Assembly (NCBI GenBank): GCA_964405435.1
Contig: CAYOOD010000037.1
Location: forward strand, 1 to 64,000
Direction: 5' to 3'
Source: DVEG01 sp964405435
GTDB taxonomy: Bacteria > Cyanobacteriota > Cyanobacteriia > Cyanobacteriales > Oscillatoriaceae
Length of the DNA stretch: 64,000 nucleotides
Shown: positions 1 to 7,444 of the stretch, piece after piece
Layout: each line of letters begins with the position of its first letter
Position numbering within the stretch: position 1 is the first letter of the stretch
The notes under the pieces: generated by a model
What the model saw: only the letters and a program-made list of their open reading frames with translations
Database searches by the model: none
Told to the model about the DNA's origin: nothing
Translations under genes and position numbers: made by a program

Positions 1-33
1 CCGGGATATATAAAAAAATGTAACAATACTAAG

Positions 34-585
34 TTAGCCAACTTGGTATAACAAGTTGGCACCGCTGATATTCGCACCCTGCAAGTTAGCTGCATCTAGG
101 TTAGCTCCTTGCAGCTTGGCATCCATTAAATTTGCACCGCTCAGGTTCGCATCGCTCAGATCGGCACCTATTAAATTTGCGATCGCCAGATTGGCATTAC
201 TGAGATTGGCACCCTTTAAATACGCTTGTCTCAAATTGATATAACTTAAATTGGCATTACCCAAGTCAGCATTCACCAGCTTGGCATTCTCTAAATCTGC
301 CTCAAATAGGTTGGCATTCATCAGATTGGCATTCGCCAGATTGGCCCCAGATAAATTTGCATTAAATAAATTAGCACCCTTTAAATTTGCGTGACTTAAG
401 TTCGCCTCACTCAAGTCAGCGCTCCCTAAATCAACATCTTGTAAATTCGCGCCGCTCAAGTCGCACCCGCGACATTGTTTGCTTTCGCGCAACTGTTTGA
501 CGTGAGCCGGATTTTCCGCCTTAACCGGAAGTGTCCAACTCAGAGCGATCGCCAGCCCTACAGTTCCTATCAGGTTCAGTTTCAT
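34..585 (-). CDS. Secreted pentapeptide-repeat protein (183 aa)
   Basis: An N-terminal signal peptide (hydrophobic stretch about residues 5-22, ending near VKAEN) precedes about 25 tandem A(N/D)Lxx pentapeptides, which fold as a right-handed quadrilateral beta-helix. A CRGC motif sits just before the repeats, at about residues 38-41. The export signal suggests the periplasm or thylakoid lumen; the molecular role of such proteins is not known. A paralogue of almost the same length lies immediately upstream on the same strand (807-1364), so the pair looks like a tandem duplication; the paralogue has APGF where this one has CRGC. No strong Shine-Dalgarno is seen before the ATG. Family assignment is certain; function is unassigned. 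Confidence 0.93.
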   Translation of the reverse strand: MKLNLIGTVGLAIALSWTLPVKAENPAHVKQLRESKQCRGCDLSGANLQDVDLGSADLSEANLSHANLKGANLFNANLSGANLANANLMNANLFEADLENAKLVNADLGNANLSYINLRQAYLKGANLSNANLAIANLIGADLSDANLSGANLMDAKLQGANLDAANLQGANISGANLLYQVG

Positions 586-735
586 ATTTTTCCCATCAAT
601 GCCATTAACTCTAGTTTTCCCGCCATGAGATGTGCTCTATCGCAGCGCGTCAGGGTTTCCACGCGATCGCGCGATCGCGCCGCCAGTAATCGTAGAAATA
701 CTGAGACACCTGTAAAGAAAATAAAAAGCGATCTA

Positions 736-768
736 AAAAACCCGGCTTCTCAAAGAAGCCGGGTTTTT
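736..768. repeat. REP-like palindrome between the two pentapeptide genes
   Basis: A perfect 15-bp inverted repeat with a 3-nt centre has arms reading AAAAACCCGGCTTCT and its complement. The core CCCGGCTTCT/AGAAGCCGGG recurs at 4287-4427 and 44050-44082 and, as a variant, at 17626-17655. The flanking A and T runs mean it could also act as a terminator for the upstream gene. It belongs to the dispersed family that clusters beside the Y1 transposase at 3480-4253. Confidence 0.85.
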
Positions 769-806
769 CCACCTTAAATTCATCTCTGCGCGATCGCTCT
801 TTCCCG

Positions 807-1364
807 CTAGCGCCCCAATCCGACAGCATTTGTAAAGTTGGCACCGCCAACCCCCAGCAGGTTCGCTCCGAACAGCGTCGCTGCATTGAGATTGGCATTA
901 TATAAATCTGCCCCTCTCAAATTCGCCGCATTGAGATTCGCCCTAAATAAGTCCGCTTCCCTTAAATTGGCTTCAATCAGCTCCGCGCCGCTCAAGTTCG
1001 CTGCATTCAAACTCGCACCCTTCAAATTCGCTTCATTAAACTTGGCATTCGCTAGGTTCGCGACGGAAAGATTGGCTCCGGCGAGATTGGCATTGCTCAA
1101 GTCAGCCCCGCTCAGGTTCGCACCCGTCAGGATAGCGCCGCTCAGATTCGCACCGCTCAAGTTCGCACCATTCAAGTTGGCACCCCTGAGATCCGCTTTG
1201 GCTAAATCGGCACCTTTCAAGTCTGCGCCACTCAGGTTAAAACCCGGGGCTTGTCTGGTTTGCAGCAACTGTTGAACTTGTGCGGGATTCTCGGCTTTCA
1301 CCGGCATCCCTAAACCCAGCGTGGCGCTCAGCAGTGCTGTTGCCGCTAATATTCTCACTTTCAT
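807..1364 (-). CDS. Secreted pentapeptide-repeat protein (185 aa)
   Basis: A signal peptide (residues 1-24, ending VKAEN as in its neighbour) is followed by a long uninterrupted run of A(N/D)L(S/N/R)G pentapeptides. The start is supported by a strong AGGAGG Shine-Dalgarno on the minus strand just upstream. It is a paralogue of the 34-585 gene, lacks the CxxC seen there, and lies about 220 bp upstream on the same strand. A REP-like palindrome at 736-768 sits between the two. Exported pentapeptide proteins are abundant in cyanobacteria, but their roles are mostly unknown. Confidence 0.93.
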   Translation of the reverse strand: MKVRILAATALLSATLGLGMPVKAENPAQVQQLLQTRQAPGFNLSGADLKGADLAKADLRGANLNGANLSGANLSGAILTGANLSGADLSNANLAGANLSVANLANAKFNEANLKGASLNAANLSGAELIEANLREADLFRANLNAANLRGADLYNANLNAATLFGANLLGVGGANFTNAVGLGR

Positions 1365-1933
1365 CTGCGCTCCCTCCTTAAACCGTATTTTTGCGTATGT
1401 GACTTTTGCCTATATTTCCACCAGGTTGTCAAATTGGCCTTTTACTATAGTAAATTTGCGCGCATGTCACCCTGAGATATCAGTACCTACACTTAGATTA
1501 CCATAAGCTTTTAAAGTTCCGCAACTTTTCAGCCAAATTTTGCCCATCTTTTTTTTATTTTTGAAAATAATTGTGAAACCTTAGCTAAAAATGTACCCAG
1601 AGCAGAGCCGAGAGCGATCGCCCGTTCCTTTCTCAGTCAGGGGACGAGATACTTTACTGCGGTAGAAAAGTAATCTAAGATAAACTATAGGAATAAGTGA
1701 AACTGCTCAGTACGTCAGTCGCTGGGGCGATCGCCCTCTGTCAAATCTTGCAGCACCTCTCGAAGAGAGAGGCGATCGTAAAAAAATAAACCTTTAAAAT
1801 AAATAAGTATTAGCCAAAAAATTACTTGAACTTAGAAAAAACTTGCAAGTAATTTCCGAAGCCTCCCCTTTTTGGAAAAGGGAAAAAATGTCTCCGTTCA
1901 ATTCATTTCTCCCCCTCTCCCCCAACCCCAGAG
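1365..1933. other. Spacer, no gene seen
   Basis: This AT-rich spacer of about 570 bp lies upstream of the pentapeptide genes and carries several HIP1-type GCGATCGC sites. The overlapping short reading frames near 1843-2174 run into the duplicated repeat that follows, differ in frame and lack a convincing ribosome binding site, so I call no gene here. Confidence 0.6.
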
Positions 1934-2379
1934 CTGTTTCATTCTCTCGGTATTTACGCAAATCTTTCTATCTACCCCTAAATGTAGAGGCGATTCGCTT
2001 TCTCGCCTCTACAAGGTATGGTTTTTTTTCGAGAATGAAACCGCCCTGCCCACGGAGACTGCCCCGTTTTCTTTTTGGGGCTTTCCCCGGGGGGAAAAGC
2101 CCCTACCATTTCATCCCCACATTGTGCCAACCCTAGTCCGGAATTTGACAAAATTATTTGACAAAACCTCTTGACTAATCCTGTGTTTGCCTGCTAGGCT
2201 ATAATCACAGGGGGAGTTGCAAAATGTAACTGTACCCACAGTCATTAACAAACATTGAACATACCATGAAAAACAACAAGCATCGCAATTCCAACGCAAC
2301 AGCAGCCGGTGCCGACGGGGGCGTCGAGCAGGACTTATATATTTTGTCCGACGGCGAACTAGAGTCGATCGTGGGGGGT
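1934..2379 (+). repeat. Duplicated segment, copy A (upstream repeats plus leader sequence)
   Basis: From about 1934 the sequence matches 2731-3159 (copy B), with indels in the distal part. It is nearly identical from about 2134 to 2379 at a constant offset of 780 bp. Similarity covers the non-coding upstream region and the first 38 codons of the peptide gene, and stops right after the GGG GGT Gly-Gly codons. The distal part contains the stem GTAGAGGCGA...TCGCCTCTAC, found inverted at 4540-4632. Confidence 0.9.
2145..2229 (+). promoter_or_regulatory. Conserved upstream region: three TTGAC boxes, TATAAT, start-stop codon pair
   Basis: Three TTGAC boxes begin at 2145, 2158 and 2171, exactly 13 bp apart. 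TATAAT lies at 2200-2205. The last box is 23 bp from TATAAT, too far for an ordinary -35, so the boxes may be regulator sites. A GGGGGAG Shine-Dalgarno-like run (2210-2216) stands 7 nt before an ATG immediately followed by TAA (2224-2229), a minimal start-stop. The arrangement is conserved in copy B at +780. A promoter is likely; the role of the boxes and start-stop is inference. Confidence 0.5.
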
Positions 2380-2436
2380 TCATATCAAATTTTTTATCAA
2401 TTATTAAAAGCCAATTATCCGAAATGGCATAAGTAG
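2266..2436 (+). CDS. Double-glycine leader peptide precursor A (56 aa)
   Basis: A 56-codon gene. Residues 1-38 form a leader ending LSDGELESIVGG, the classic double-glycine (bacteriocin/Nif11-like) cleavage motif recognised by C39-peptidase ABC exporters. The predicted core is the 18 residues after GG: SYQIFYQLLKANYPKWHK, aromatic, cationic and without cysteine. The leader is almost identical to that of the gene at 3046-3345, while the cores share nothing. There is no Shine-Dalgarno right before this ATG; a GGGGGAG lies further up before an ATG-TAA. No C39 exporter or modification enzyme is in the window, so export must rely on a distant system. Leader class is well supported; activity of the core is unknown. 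Confidence 0.78.
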   Translation: MKNNKHRNSNATAAGADGGVEQDLYILSDGELESIVGGSYQIFYQLLKANYPKWHK

Positions 2437-2480
2437 GGAAGCGAAGCCTCCTGATACTATAGCACTGAACTCAAAAAATG

Positions 2481-2566
2481 TCAAAAGTCTTTCCCCGCTT
2501 CGGCGATCGATTAGCCTCGATAAACTGCCGCACAACCTGTGCCACTAACTCGTTTTCCGATACCTG
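2481..2566 (-). pseudogene. Remnant of a RAYT transposase C-terminus
   Basis: This is nearly identical to the 3' end of the intact transposase gene (3480 to about 3570), including its TGA stop. It encodes roughly the last 28 residues (…SENELVAQVVRQFIE… region) with a 4-bp deletion relative to the intact copy. Homology also covers about 40 bp beyond the stop (2438-2480 versus 3440-3479), which probably marks one end of the mobile unit. It lies directly downstream of peptide gene A, just as the intact copy lies downstream of peptide gene B. Confidence 0.8.
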
Positions 2567-2730
2567 GCATCAGGCGGGGCGGCAGTGTTGTTGCCTGGAA
2601 CAACCGGGGATGGAATCAAAATTGGCAGATTAAAAAGATGCGATCGCAGCGCAGGTTGATTAGACAGATAGAAACACTGCGATAAGAAAATGATGTGTCT
2701 TATGGTAATGGCACCCCACGGAGACGATAT

Positions 2731-3159
2731 CTGTTTTATTCTCTCGGTATTTACGCAAATCTTTCTATCTACCCTAAATGTAGAGGCGAGGGCTGCGTAA
2801 TTTCTCAGAGAATGAAACAGCCCTGCCCACGGAGACTGCCCCGTTCTCTTTTTGGGGCTTTACCCGGGGGAAAAGCCCCTACCATTTCATCCCCACATTG
2901 TGCCAACCAGCTCTAGTCCGGAATTTGACAAAATTATTTGACAAAACCTCTTGACGACTCCTGTGTTTGCCTGCTAGGCTATAATCACAGGGGGAGTTGC
3001 AAAATGTAACTGTACCCACAGTCATTAACAAACATTGAACATACCATGAAAAACAACAAGCATCGCAATTCCAACGCAACTGCAGCCGGTGCCGAGCAGG
3101 GCGTCGAGGGTGACTTATATATTTTGTCCGACGGCGAACTAGAGTCGATCGTGGGGGGT
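2731..3159 (+). repeat. Duplicated segment, copy B
   Basis: Second copy of the segment at 1934-2379. The promoter-like elements (TTGAC boxes from 2925, TATAAT at 2980-2985, GGGGGAG at 2990-2996, ATG-TAA at 3004-3009) are all conserved. Identity ends at the Gly-Gly codons of the second peptide gene. Confidence 0.9.
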
Positions 3160-3345
3160 TGCTTGAACGAGCACCCACACCCACAATCACCAGATCACCA
3201 CCAACTTCAATCACCACACCTTGCTATTGCAGAATTTAAACAACTGGCGAATGGATTTAATCGCGACGGGAGATTGCTGTCGTATAAGGGTAGTAAATTT
3301 CATCGTGTCGTTAAAGAAGGGATGATTGAATCGGGAATTTACTAA
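3046..3345 (+). CDS. Double-glycine leader peptide precursor B (99 aa), cyclophilin-like core tail
   Basis: Residues 1-38 reproduce the leader of the 2266-2436 gene with only a few changes and end LSDGELESIVGG. The core starts with a single cysteine (C39) and runs 61 residues: a His/Pro/Gln-rich stretch, then a basic tail with the segment YKGSKFHRVVKEGMI. From memory this resembles the YKGSxFHRVI…FMIQGG motif of cyclophilin peptidyl-prolyl isomerases, but it stops where a cyclophilin would continue, so a full isomerase fold is not possible. It could be a real long-core exported peptide or a leader captured onto an unrelated gene fragment. Transcription would run toward the transposase on the opposite strand. 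Confidence 0.7.
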   Translation: MKNNKHRNSNATAAGAEQGVEGDLYILSDGELESIVGGCLNEHPHPQSPDHHQLQSPHLAIAEFKQLANGFNRDGRLLSYKGSKFHRVVKEGMIESGIY

Positions 3346-3479
3346 AGTCAGATGGAATTTTGGAATTTAATTAATTGAAAAAGACAGGTTAAGGAGAAGA
3401 CAGAGGGAGAGGAGAGCCTTCTACTTTTGGAGAAAGTGTGGGAAGCCTCCTGATACTATAGCACTGACCTAAAAAAATG

Positions 3480-4253
3480 TCAAAAGTCTTTCCCCGCTTC
3501 CCAAGGCGATCGATTAGCTTCGATAAACTGCCGCACAACCTGTGCCACTAACTCGTTTTCCGATACCTGGCACCCCGGATGTCCGGCAACTTTCTGAGTG
3601 TGATTGGCCTTTTTTGAGCGCTTTTTATCACGAGAAGAGTTGATATGAACCCCAGCTAAAAGCCGACTCCCCCAGTGGGAGCGGCTTGGGGTTTTTCCAA
3701 GGGGTTTGTACTTTTGGCAAAATCCTCGGTATTTCTGGGCACACTCCTCAAGAGTGCTGCCCAGTTGCAAGAAAGCTGGATGCCATTGCGTGAGTCCATC
3801 GTCTGTCAGGCGTTCGTAACTTCCATAGTTGCTGAAATCATAGAAAAAGCCTTTGCGCATTTTGGCAGCTTTGGGGTTGCCGTGAATGTAGCGGAGCGTG
3901 TTTAAAGCGCGTTCCCTATCGGAGGGCGCAAAACCGTCGCAGTGATACCGCTTTTCCCAAAAATGGCCGGTGCGCCCAAGCATCTGGTTGAAACACATAG
4001 CGGTATACCAGTTGAGGAAGTGCATAATTTTGGGCAAATCTTCCGACTGCGCCGGCTCAATGAGATAGTGGACGTGGTTGGACATGATGCAGAGGGCGTA
4101 CAGTTTGAATTGATATTTGTCCAGTGTTTTCTTAATCGCATAGAGAAACACCTCCCGGCAGTCGCGCCGAGATAATTTGAACTCGCGGTTATTGCAGCGA
4201 GTGGTGATATGATAGGAGTAGCCGGGTTGGAAATGGCAGCGAGTGCGATACAA
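3480..4253 (-). CDS. REP-associated tyrosine transposase (RAYT, Y1/HUH family), 257 aa
   Basis: The protein carries the HUH metal site in SNHVHYLIEP (H60, H62) and a candidate catalytic tyrosine in RYIHGNPKAA (Y122), the order expected for the single-strand Y1 transposases that mobilise REP palindromes. The basic C-terminal extension (SRDKKRSKKANH) may bind DNA. Length is usual for RAYTs and no frameshift is seen. Three tandem hairpin repeats lie 34 bp beyond its 5' end (4287-4427), and a decayed 3' copy lies at 2481-2566. Proteins of this family are usually single-copy and domesticated; the remnant here suggests at least one past local duplication. Confidence 0.9.
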   Translation of the reverse strand: MYRTRCHFQPGYSYHITTRCNNREFKLSRRDCREVFLYAIKKTLDKYQFKLYALCIMSNHVHYLIEPAQSEDLPKIMHFLNWYTAMCFNQMLGRTGHFWEKRYHCDGFAPSDRERALNTLRYIHGNPKAAKMRKGFFYDFSNYGSYERLTDDGLTQWHPAFLQLGSTLEECAQKYRGFCQKYKPLGKTPSRSHWGSRLLAGVHINSSRDKKRSKKANHTQKVAGHPGCQVSENELVAQVVRQFIEANRSPWEAGKDF

Positions 4254-4286
4254 AAATTATTTTATATAGCGTTCCTAATTGAGTTG

Positions 4287-4427
4287 TGAAAACTTAGAAA
4301 CCCTGCTTCTTGAAGAAGCCGGGGTTCTTGCCGCGAAAACTCAGAAGCCGGGGTTCTTTAAGAAGCCGGGTTTCTAGCCGCGAAAACTCAGAAACCCGGC
4401 TTCTTCAAGAAGCCGGGTTTCTAGCCG
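4287..4427. repeat. Three tandem 47-bp REP-like units
   Basis: Units at 4287-4333, 4334-4380 and 4381-4427 share the frame (C/T)GAAAACT(C/T)AGAA…GCCG. The first and third contain the hairpin GAAACCC(G/T)GCTTCTT / AAGAAGCCGGG. In the second the left arm is flipped, giving direct copies of AGAAGCCGGG instead of a palindrome. The tract lies just upstream of the RAYT gene, where REP elements of these systems are normally found. Confidence 0.88.
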
Positions 4428-4539
4428 CCACTATAGCCAACCTACAAGTCTAAGCATCCAGATCCCCCCAAACCCCCCTTTTTTACCCCGGCTTTTTCAT
4501 TCTCGGACAAAAACAGATTATGGCTTAAGCATCCCTACG

Positions 4540-4632
4540 ATACCTTGTAGAGGCGATTCGCTTTCTCGCCTCTACATTTAGGGGTAGATAGACAGATTTG
4601 TGTAAGTCCCGAGAGAATGAAACAGCCCTGCC
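4540..4632 (-). repeat. Inverted copy of the island repeat
   Basis: The reverse complement matches 1934-2020 and 2731-2790: GTTTCATTCTC, TTTACGCAAATC-like, TCTATCTACC and the stem GTAGAGGCGA/TCGCCTCTAC. Together with copies A and B it brackets the peptide genes and the transposase. The rest of 4428-4869 is GC-rich, with GAGAATGAAAC motifs and low-complexity runs; no gene is supported there. Confidence 0.75.
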
Positions 4633-4868
4633 CTTTTTAAGGGGGGCTAGGGCAGGGTTGTTTCATTCTCGAAAAAATCAAGATTTTGTAGGGGCGCGTA
4701 CCGCCACGCCCCCCCTATCGAATAGCTGTCAGGCATTTTCGGGAGCGGGGCTTTCCCCGGGGGGATTGCCCCGGAGCGAGAATGAAACCGCCCTCCCCCG
4801 CTCCCCCTCTTCCCCTTCAGGAGATTCTGGATAAGTGTACGCTCCCTCATCCAGAGTCGAACAGTACC

Positions 4869-4937
4869 AGAAACCGGGTTGCTCTGCATGGGAACGCCGA
4901 AAGGCTGGCATTATAAACCAAAGAAACCCGGTTTCTT
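4869..4937. repeat. Separated REP half-units
   Basis: AGAAACCGGGTT at 4869-4880 and GAAACCCGGTTTCTT at 4923-4937 are variants of the REP arm in opposite orientation, about 45 bp apart, just past the 3' end of the porin gene. A long-range hairpin is possible and might terminate porin transcription. Confidence 0.55.
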
Positions 4938-4943
4938 ACCTAT

Positions 4944-6875
4944 CTAGAAACTAAACTGCGTCCGCACAGTCCCCGTGTAGATGTGCGGGTTGTCGTCAAA
5001 ATTGTTGGGATTGCCGATAACGAAAAAAGACGGAATAATCGCAATATTATCCGTCAGCGGGAAATAATAAGCCGCCTCAATCTCGTACTCGACGCCGCCA
5101 TCGCCTCCGCCAGACACGAGAAATTTGCGCCCGCCCAAGACGCTAAACGGCAGCCCATACGAAAGCGTCGCCATCGCTCCCTTTTTACCCAAATCGGGAA
5201 AAGCCAGCCCCAGTTGCAGCGACTGCGCCCGGATACTGCCGCCAGACACGCGATCGCTCGCCGGTTCTACGCGCGTATCCGCGTAACCGTAGCGCCCGAA
5301 GACGCCAAAGCGAGGCGAAACTAACCAATCGAAATTAACTAAAAAAGTGTTCGCGGTCGCATCTTCCAGAGCGCCGCCAAACCCGTCATCCGCAACCCCC
5401 ATAATCGGGCGCGCGGTTACTTGTCCGTCAACTGGCTCTAGTTTGGCATTCTCGTAGAGCAGCCGCAAGTTGATATTCCGGGTGGGGGAATAAGTCAACT
5501 GAGCCGTCAAAGCCCGGTTGCCATTAAATAGCCCCGTCTCGGGATTGGAACCGTCGGGGGTGTTAGTATAGCCAAACCGCAGGTCGAATTGTTCATTGAC
5601 GCGCCACAAGACGACAGCACCCCCGCCCCGAAATAGGTCATTCACCAAGGGGCTGCCAAAGGTGTTGAAAGCACTCGCACCCCTGCCAAAGCTAGAGGTA
5701 AAAGCATTGACGTCGAAGTATCGCTGCCAAAACAATCGAGGTCCCACCGCTACTTGCAGGGAGGAGCTCAATGGCGCGACGTAGAAGGCTTCTATCAAGG
5801 CTACTTCGTTGGCGTTGACGCTGGGAGTCAAGTCAAACGCTGAAACCCCGTAAGTATTGAAAAAGCCTGCCGAGGTATACCAATTGGCAGGCGAGTTGCC
5901 ATTTCCCACCCCGAGAGTCGTCACCAAAAGATCTTTGCCGGTGAAGGAAGTGGTAAAAAATAAGCCGACGAGTTCGCTGAAGGTGACGCTGGGATCTTCT
6001 TTAACTGTGGTGACGATCGGCTTGCCATCGGCTCCCCGCCCCGCTCCGCTGCCGGTGTCTGTTGGATCGATTCTCTCGACTTTCACGTCGCCGCCCGCCT
6101 GGGCTACAGCCATATTAAAGGTGGCGGTGACGTTGAGTTTGGTGGTGGTGGAAAATTGGTTGGCTTCTAGTTCGGCGGTGCGGGTGTCGATCGCCGAGAC
6201 GCGCGATCGCACTGTCGCCAGCTCCAGGGCAAACTCCTCGCTCAACCGCTGTATCGCGGCTAAATCTTCCCGGCTTACCAAATCGGGCTGCCCAGTCGCG
6301 AGTAGCTGGCTGACGCGATCGAGGGCGGCATTTAACCCAGCGGCAAATTCGTAGCGCGTCATGGCGCGATCGCCGCGAAATGTTCCGTCGGGATAGCCAG
6401 CGATCGCGCCGTAGCGCTCGACGAGATTCTGCAAGGCTTGAAATGCCCAATCCGTCGGCTGCACGTCTGACAACTGCGAAACCGAAGTAATCTCGGCAAG
6501 GCTCGATTCTTCTTCGCCCGCTCCTTCATCGAGTGCTTCAAGAGCGATCGCTCTTGAGGAGTCGGGATTTCCTAGCTGCGCCACTGACGGGATTGGCGCG
6601 AGGAAAGACGTCGAATCGGAAGCCGGAGCGAGGAAAAAAGAAGAATCGCTCTCGCCCCCTGCCTTGCTGCTGGCGAAACCCACAGCCCGAGCCTGGGTAT
6701 TTTTTTTGATGCGATCTAACGGAGCATAAGTTAGCGGAGCCCCGCCTGCAGCCACTCGCTCCGCATCTGTTGCCGGGGGATTCTCCTGTGCCGCTGAAGC
6801 GCTACCGGTCACTAACAAGGCAGTGAGTACAATCGCTGGATTCCAGCAGATAGCGGCCCAAAAAACTTTTACCAT
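4944..6875 (-). CDS. SLH-domain outer-membrane porin (OprB-type), 643 aa
   Basis: A signal peptide (residues 1-29, …GSASAAQ) and an acidic, Ser-rich linker are followed by one SLH domain (about 135-195: VQPTDWAFQALQNLVERYG, then YPDGTFRGDRAMTRYEFA). A short coiled coil (about 195-240) leads into a C-terminal beta-barrel with alternating aromatic strands, ending in the terminal Phe (…TVRTQFSF) typical of outer-membrane proteins. This is the standard architecture of cyanobacterial SLH/OprB porins: the SLH domain binds peptidoglycan-linked polymer and the barrel passes small solutes or ions. Some homologues are annotated iron-uptake porins; substrate cannot be read from sequence. Monocistronic. 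Confidence 0.93.
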   Translation of the reverse strand: MVKVFWAAICWNPAIVLTALLVTGSASAAQENPPATDAERVAAGGAPLTYAPLDRIKKNTQARAVGFASSKAGGESDSSFFLAPASDSTSFLAPIPSVAQLGNPDSSRAIALEALDEGAGEEESSLAEITSVSQLSDVQPTDWAFQALQNLVERYGAIAGYPDGTFRGDRAMTRYEFAAGLNAALDRVSQLLATGQPDLVSREDLAAIQRLSEEFALELATVRSRVSAIDTRTAELEANQFSTTTKLNVTATFNMAVAQAGGDVKVERIDPTDTGSGAGRGADGKPIVTTVKEDPSVTFSELVGLFFTTSFTGKDLLVTTLGVGNGNSPANWYTSAGFFNTYGVSAFDLTPSVNANEVALIEAFYVAPLSSSLQVAVGPRLFWQRYFDVNAFTSSFGRGASAFNTFGSPLVNDLFRGGGAVVLWRVNEQFDLRFGYTNTPDGSNPETGLFNGNRALTAQLTYSPTRNINLRLLYENAKLEPVDGQVTARPIMGVADDGFGGALEDATANTFLVNFDWLVSPRFGVFGRYGYADTRVEPASDRVSGGSIRAQSLQLGLAFPDLGKKGAMATLSYGLPFSVLGGRKFLVSGGGDGGVEYEIEAAYYFPLTDNIAIIPSFFVIGNPNNFDDNPHIYTGTVRTQFSF

Positions 6876-7444
6876 AGTGGATGGGTTGTTCTACTCATTT
6901 GTCGCGAGCATATTCGATCCTTAGCAGTACACCACGGTGATGGAACAAGAATGCCTGAGATAGGAAAAGAGGGAAAATAGGTCATTTTCCCCCTGCAATT
7001 GTAATAATTTTGTCGAGATTGTGTCGGTACAGGTGAAGCGATCGCCTTTTGTTCTGTTTTGCTCTGCCTTTTGCTCTGCCAATACTATATAGTGTGCCGA
7101 TCTCGCGTGCCGAGCGGTGGCACTTGCCTCGGCAGGGGCAAGCTACAGTGCCGGAGTTTTTTATGCATGCTCTTCCGGCAGTGTCAACCAGATACTCGCC
7201 GCAACGTGCCTGCCCGAGAGCCATCTCGCAAGCGATCGCCACCAACCCTCGATCGGGCAATTCCGGAAAGCTATTGTCTAGCTTCCGATTAAATAACTTT
7301 TAAAAAATCCGCCTTTCAACCAGTTTTGTATGGATGCTTTCTTCCGGAGATGAGAAAAATTACAGGCGATCGGCACCAGAAATGCCAGAGGTGACTGTGC
7401 CGGGACGATTGGGAGCAGCAGCACGCCGCGATCGCCGCCGCTGC
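6876..7444. other. Spacer, no gene seen
   Basis: About 570 bp between two minus-strand genes. Overlapping short frames on both strands (6982-7303) show no homology I recognise and no good ribosome binding site. The region should hold the promoter of the porin gene; no confident -35/-10 pair was picked. Confidence 0.5.

Noticed and set aside
56..244. Plus-strand frame antisense to the first pentapeptide gene
   Set aside because: Same artefact of the pentapeptide repeat.
838..1275. Long plus-strand frame antisense to a pentapeptide-repeat gene
   Set aside because: The repeated composition of the real gene keeps the opposite strand open; the product is a low-complexity LAPLKFA-type string.
2111..2383. 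Minus-strand frames opposite the peptide leaders (also 2879-3217)
   Set aside because: They are duplicated only because the leader DNA is; the sense strand explains the conservation and has the GG motif.
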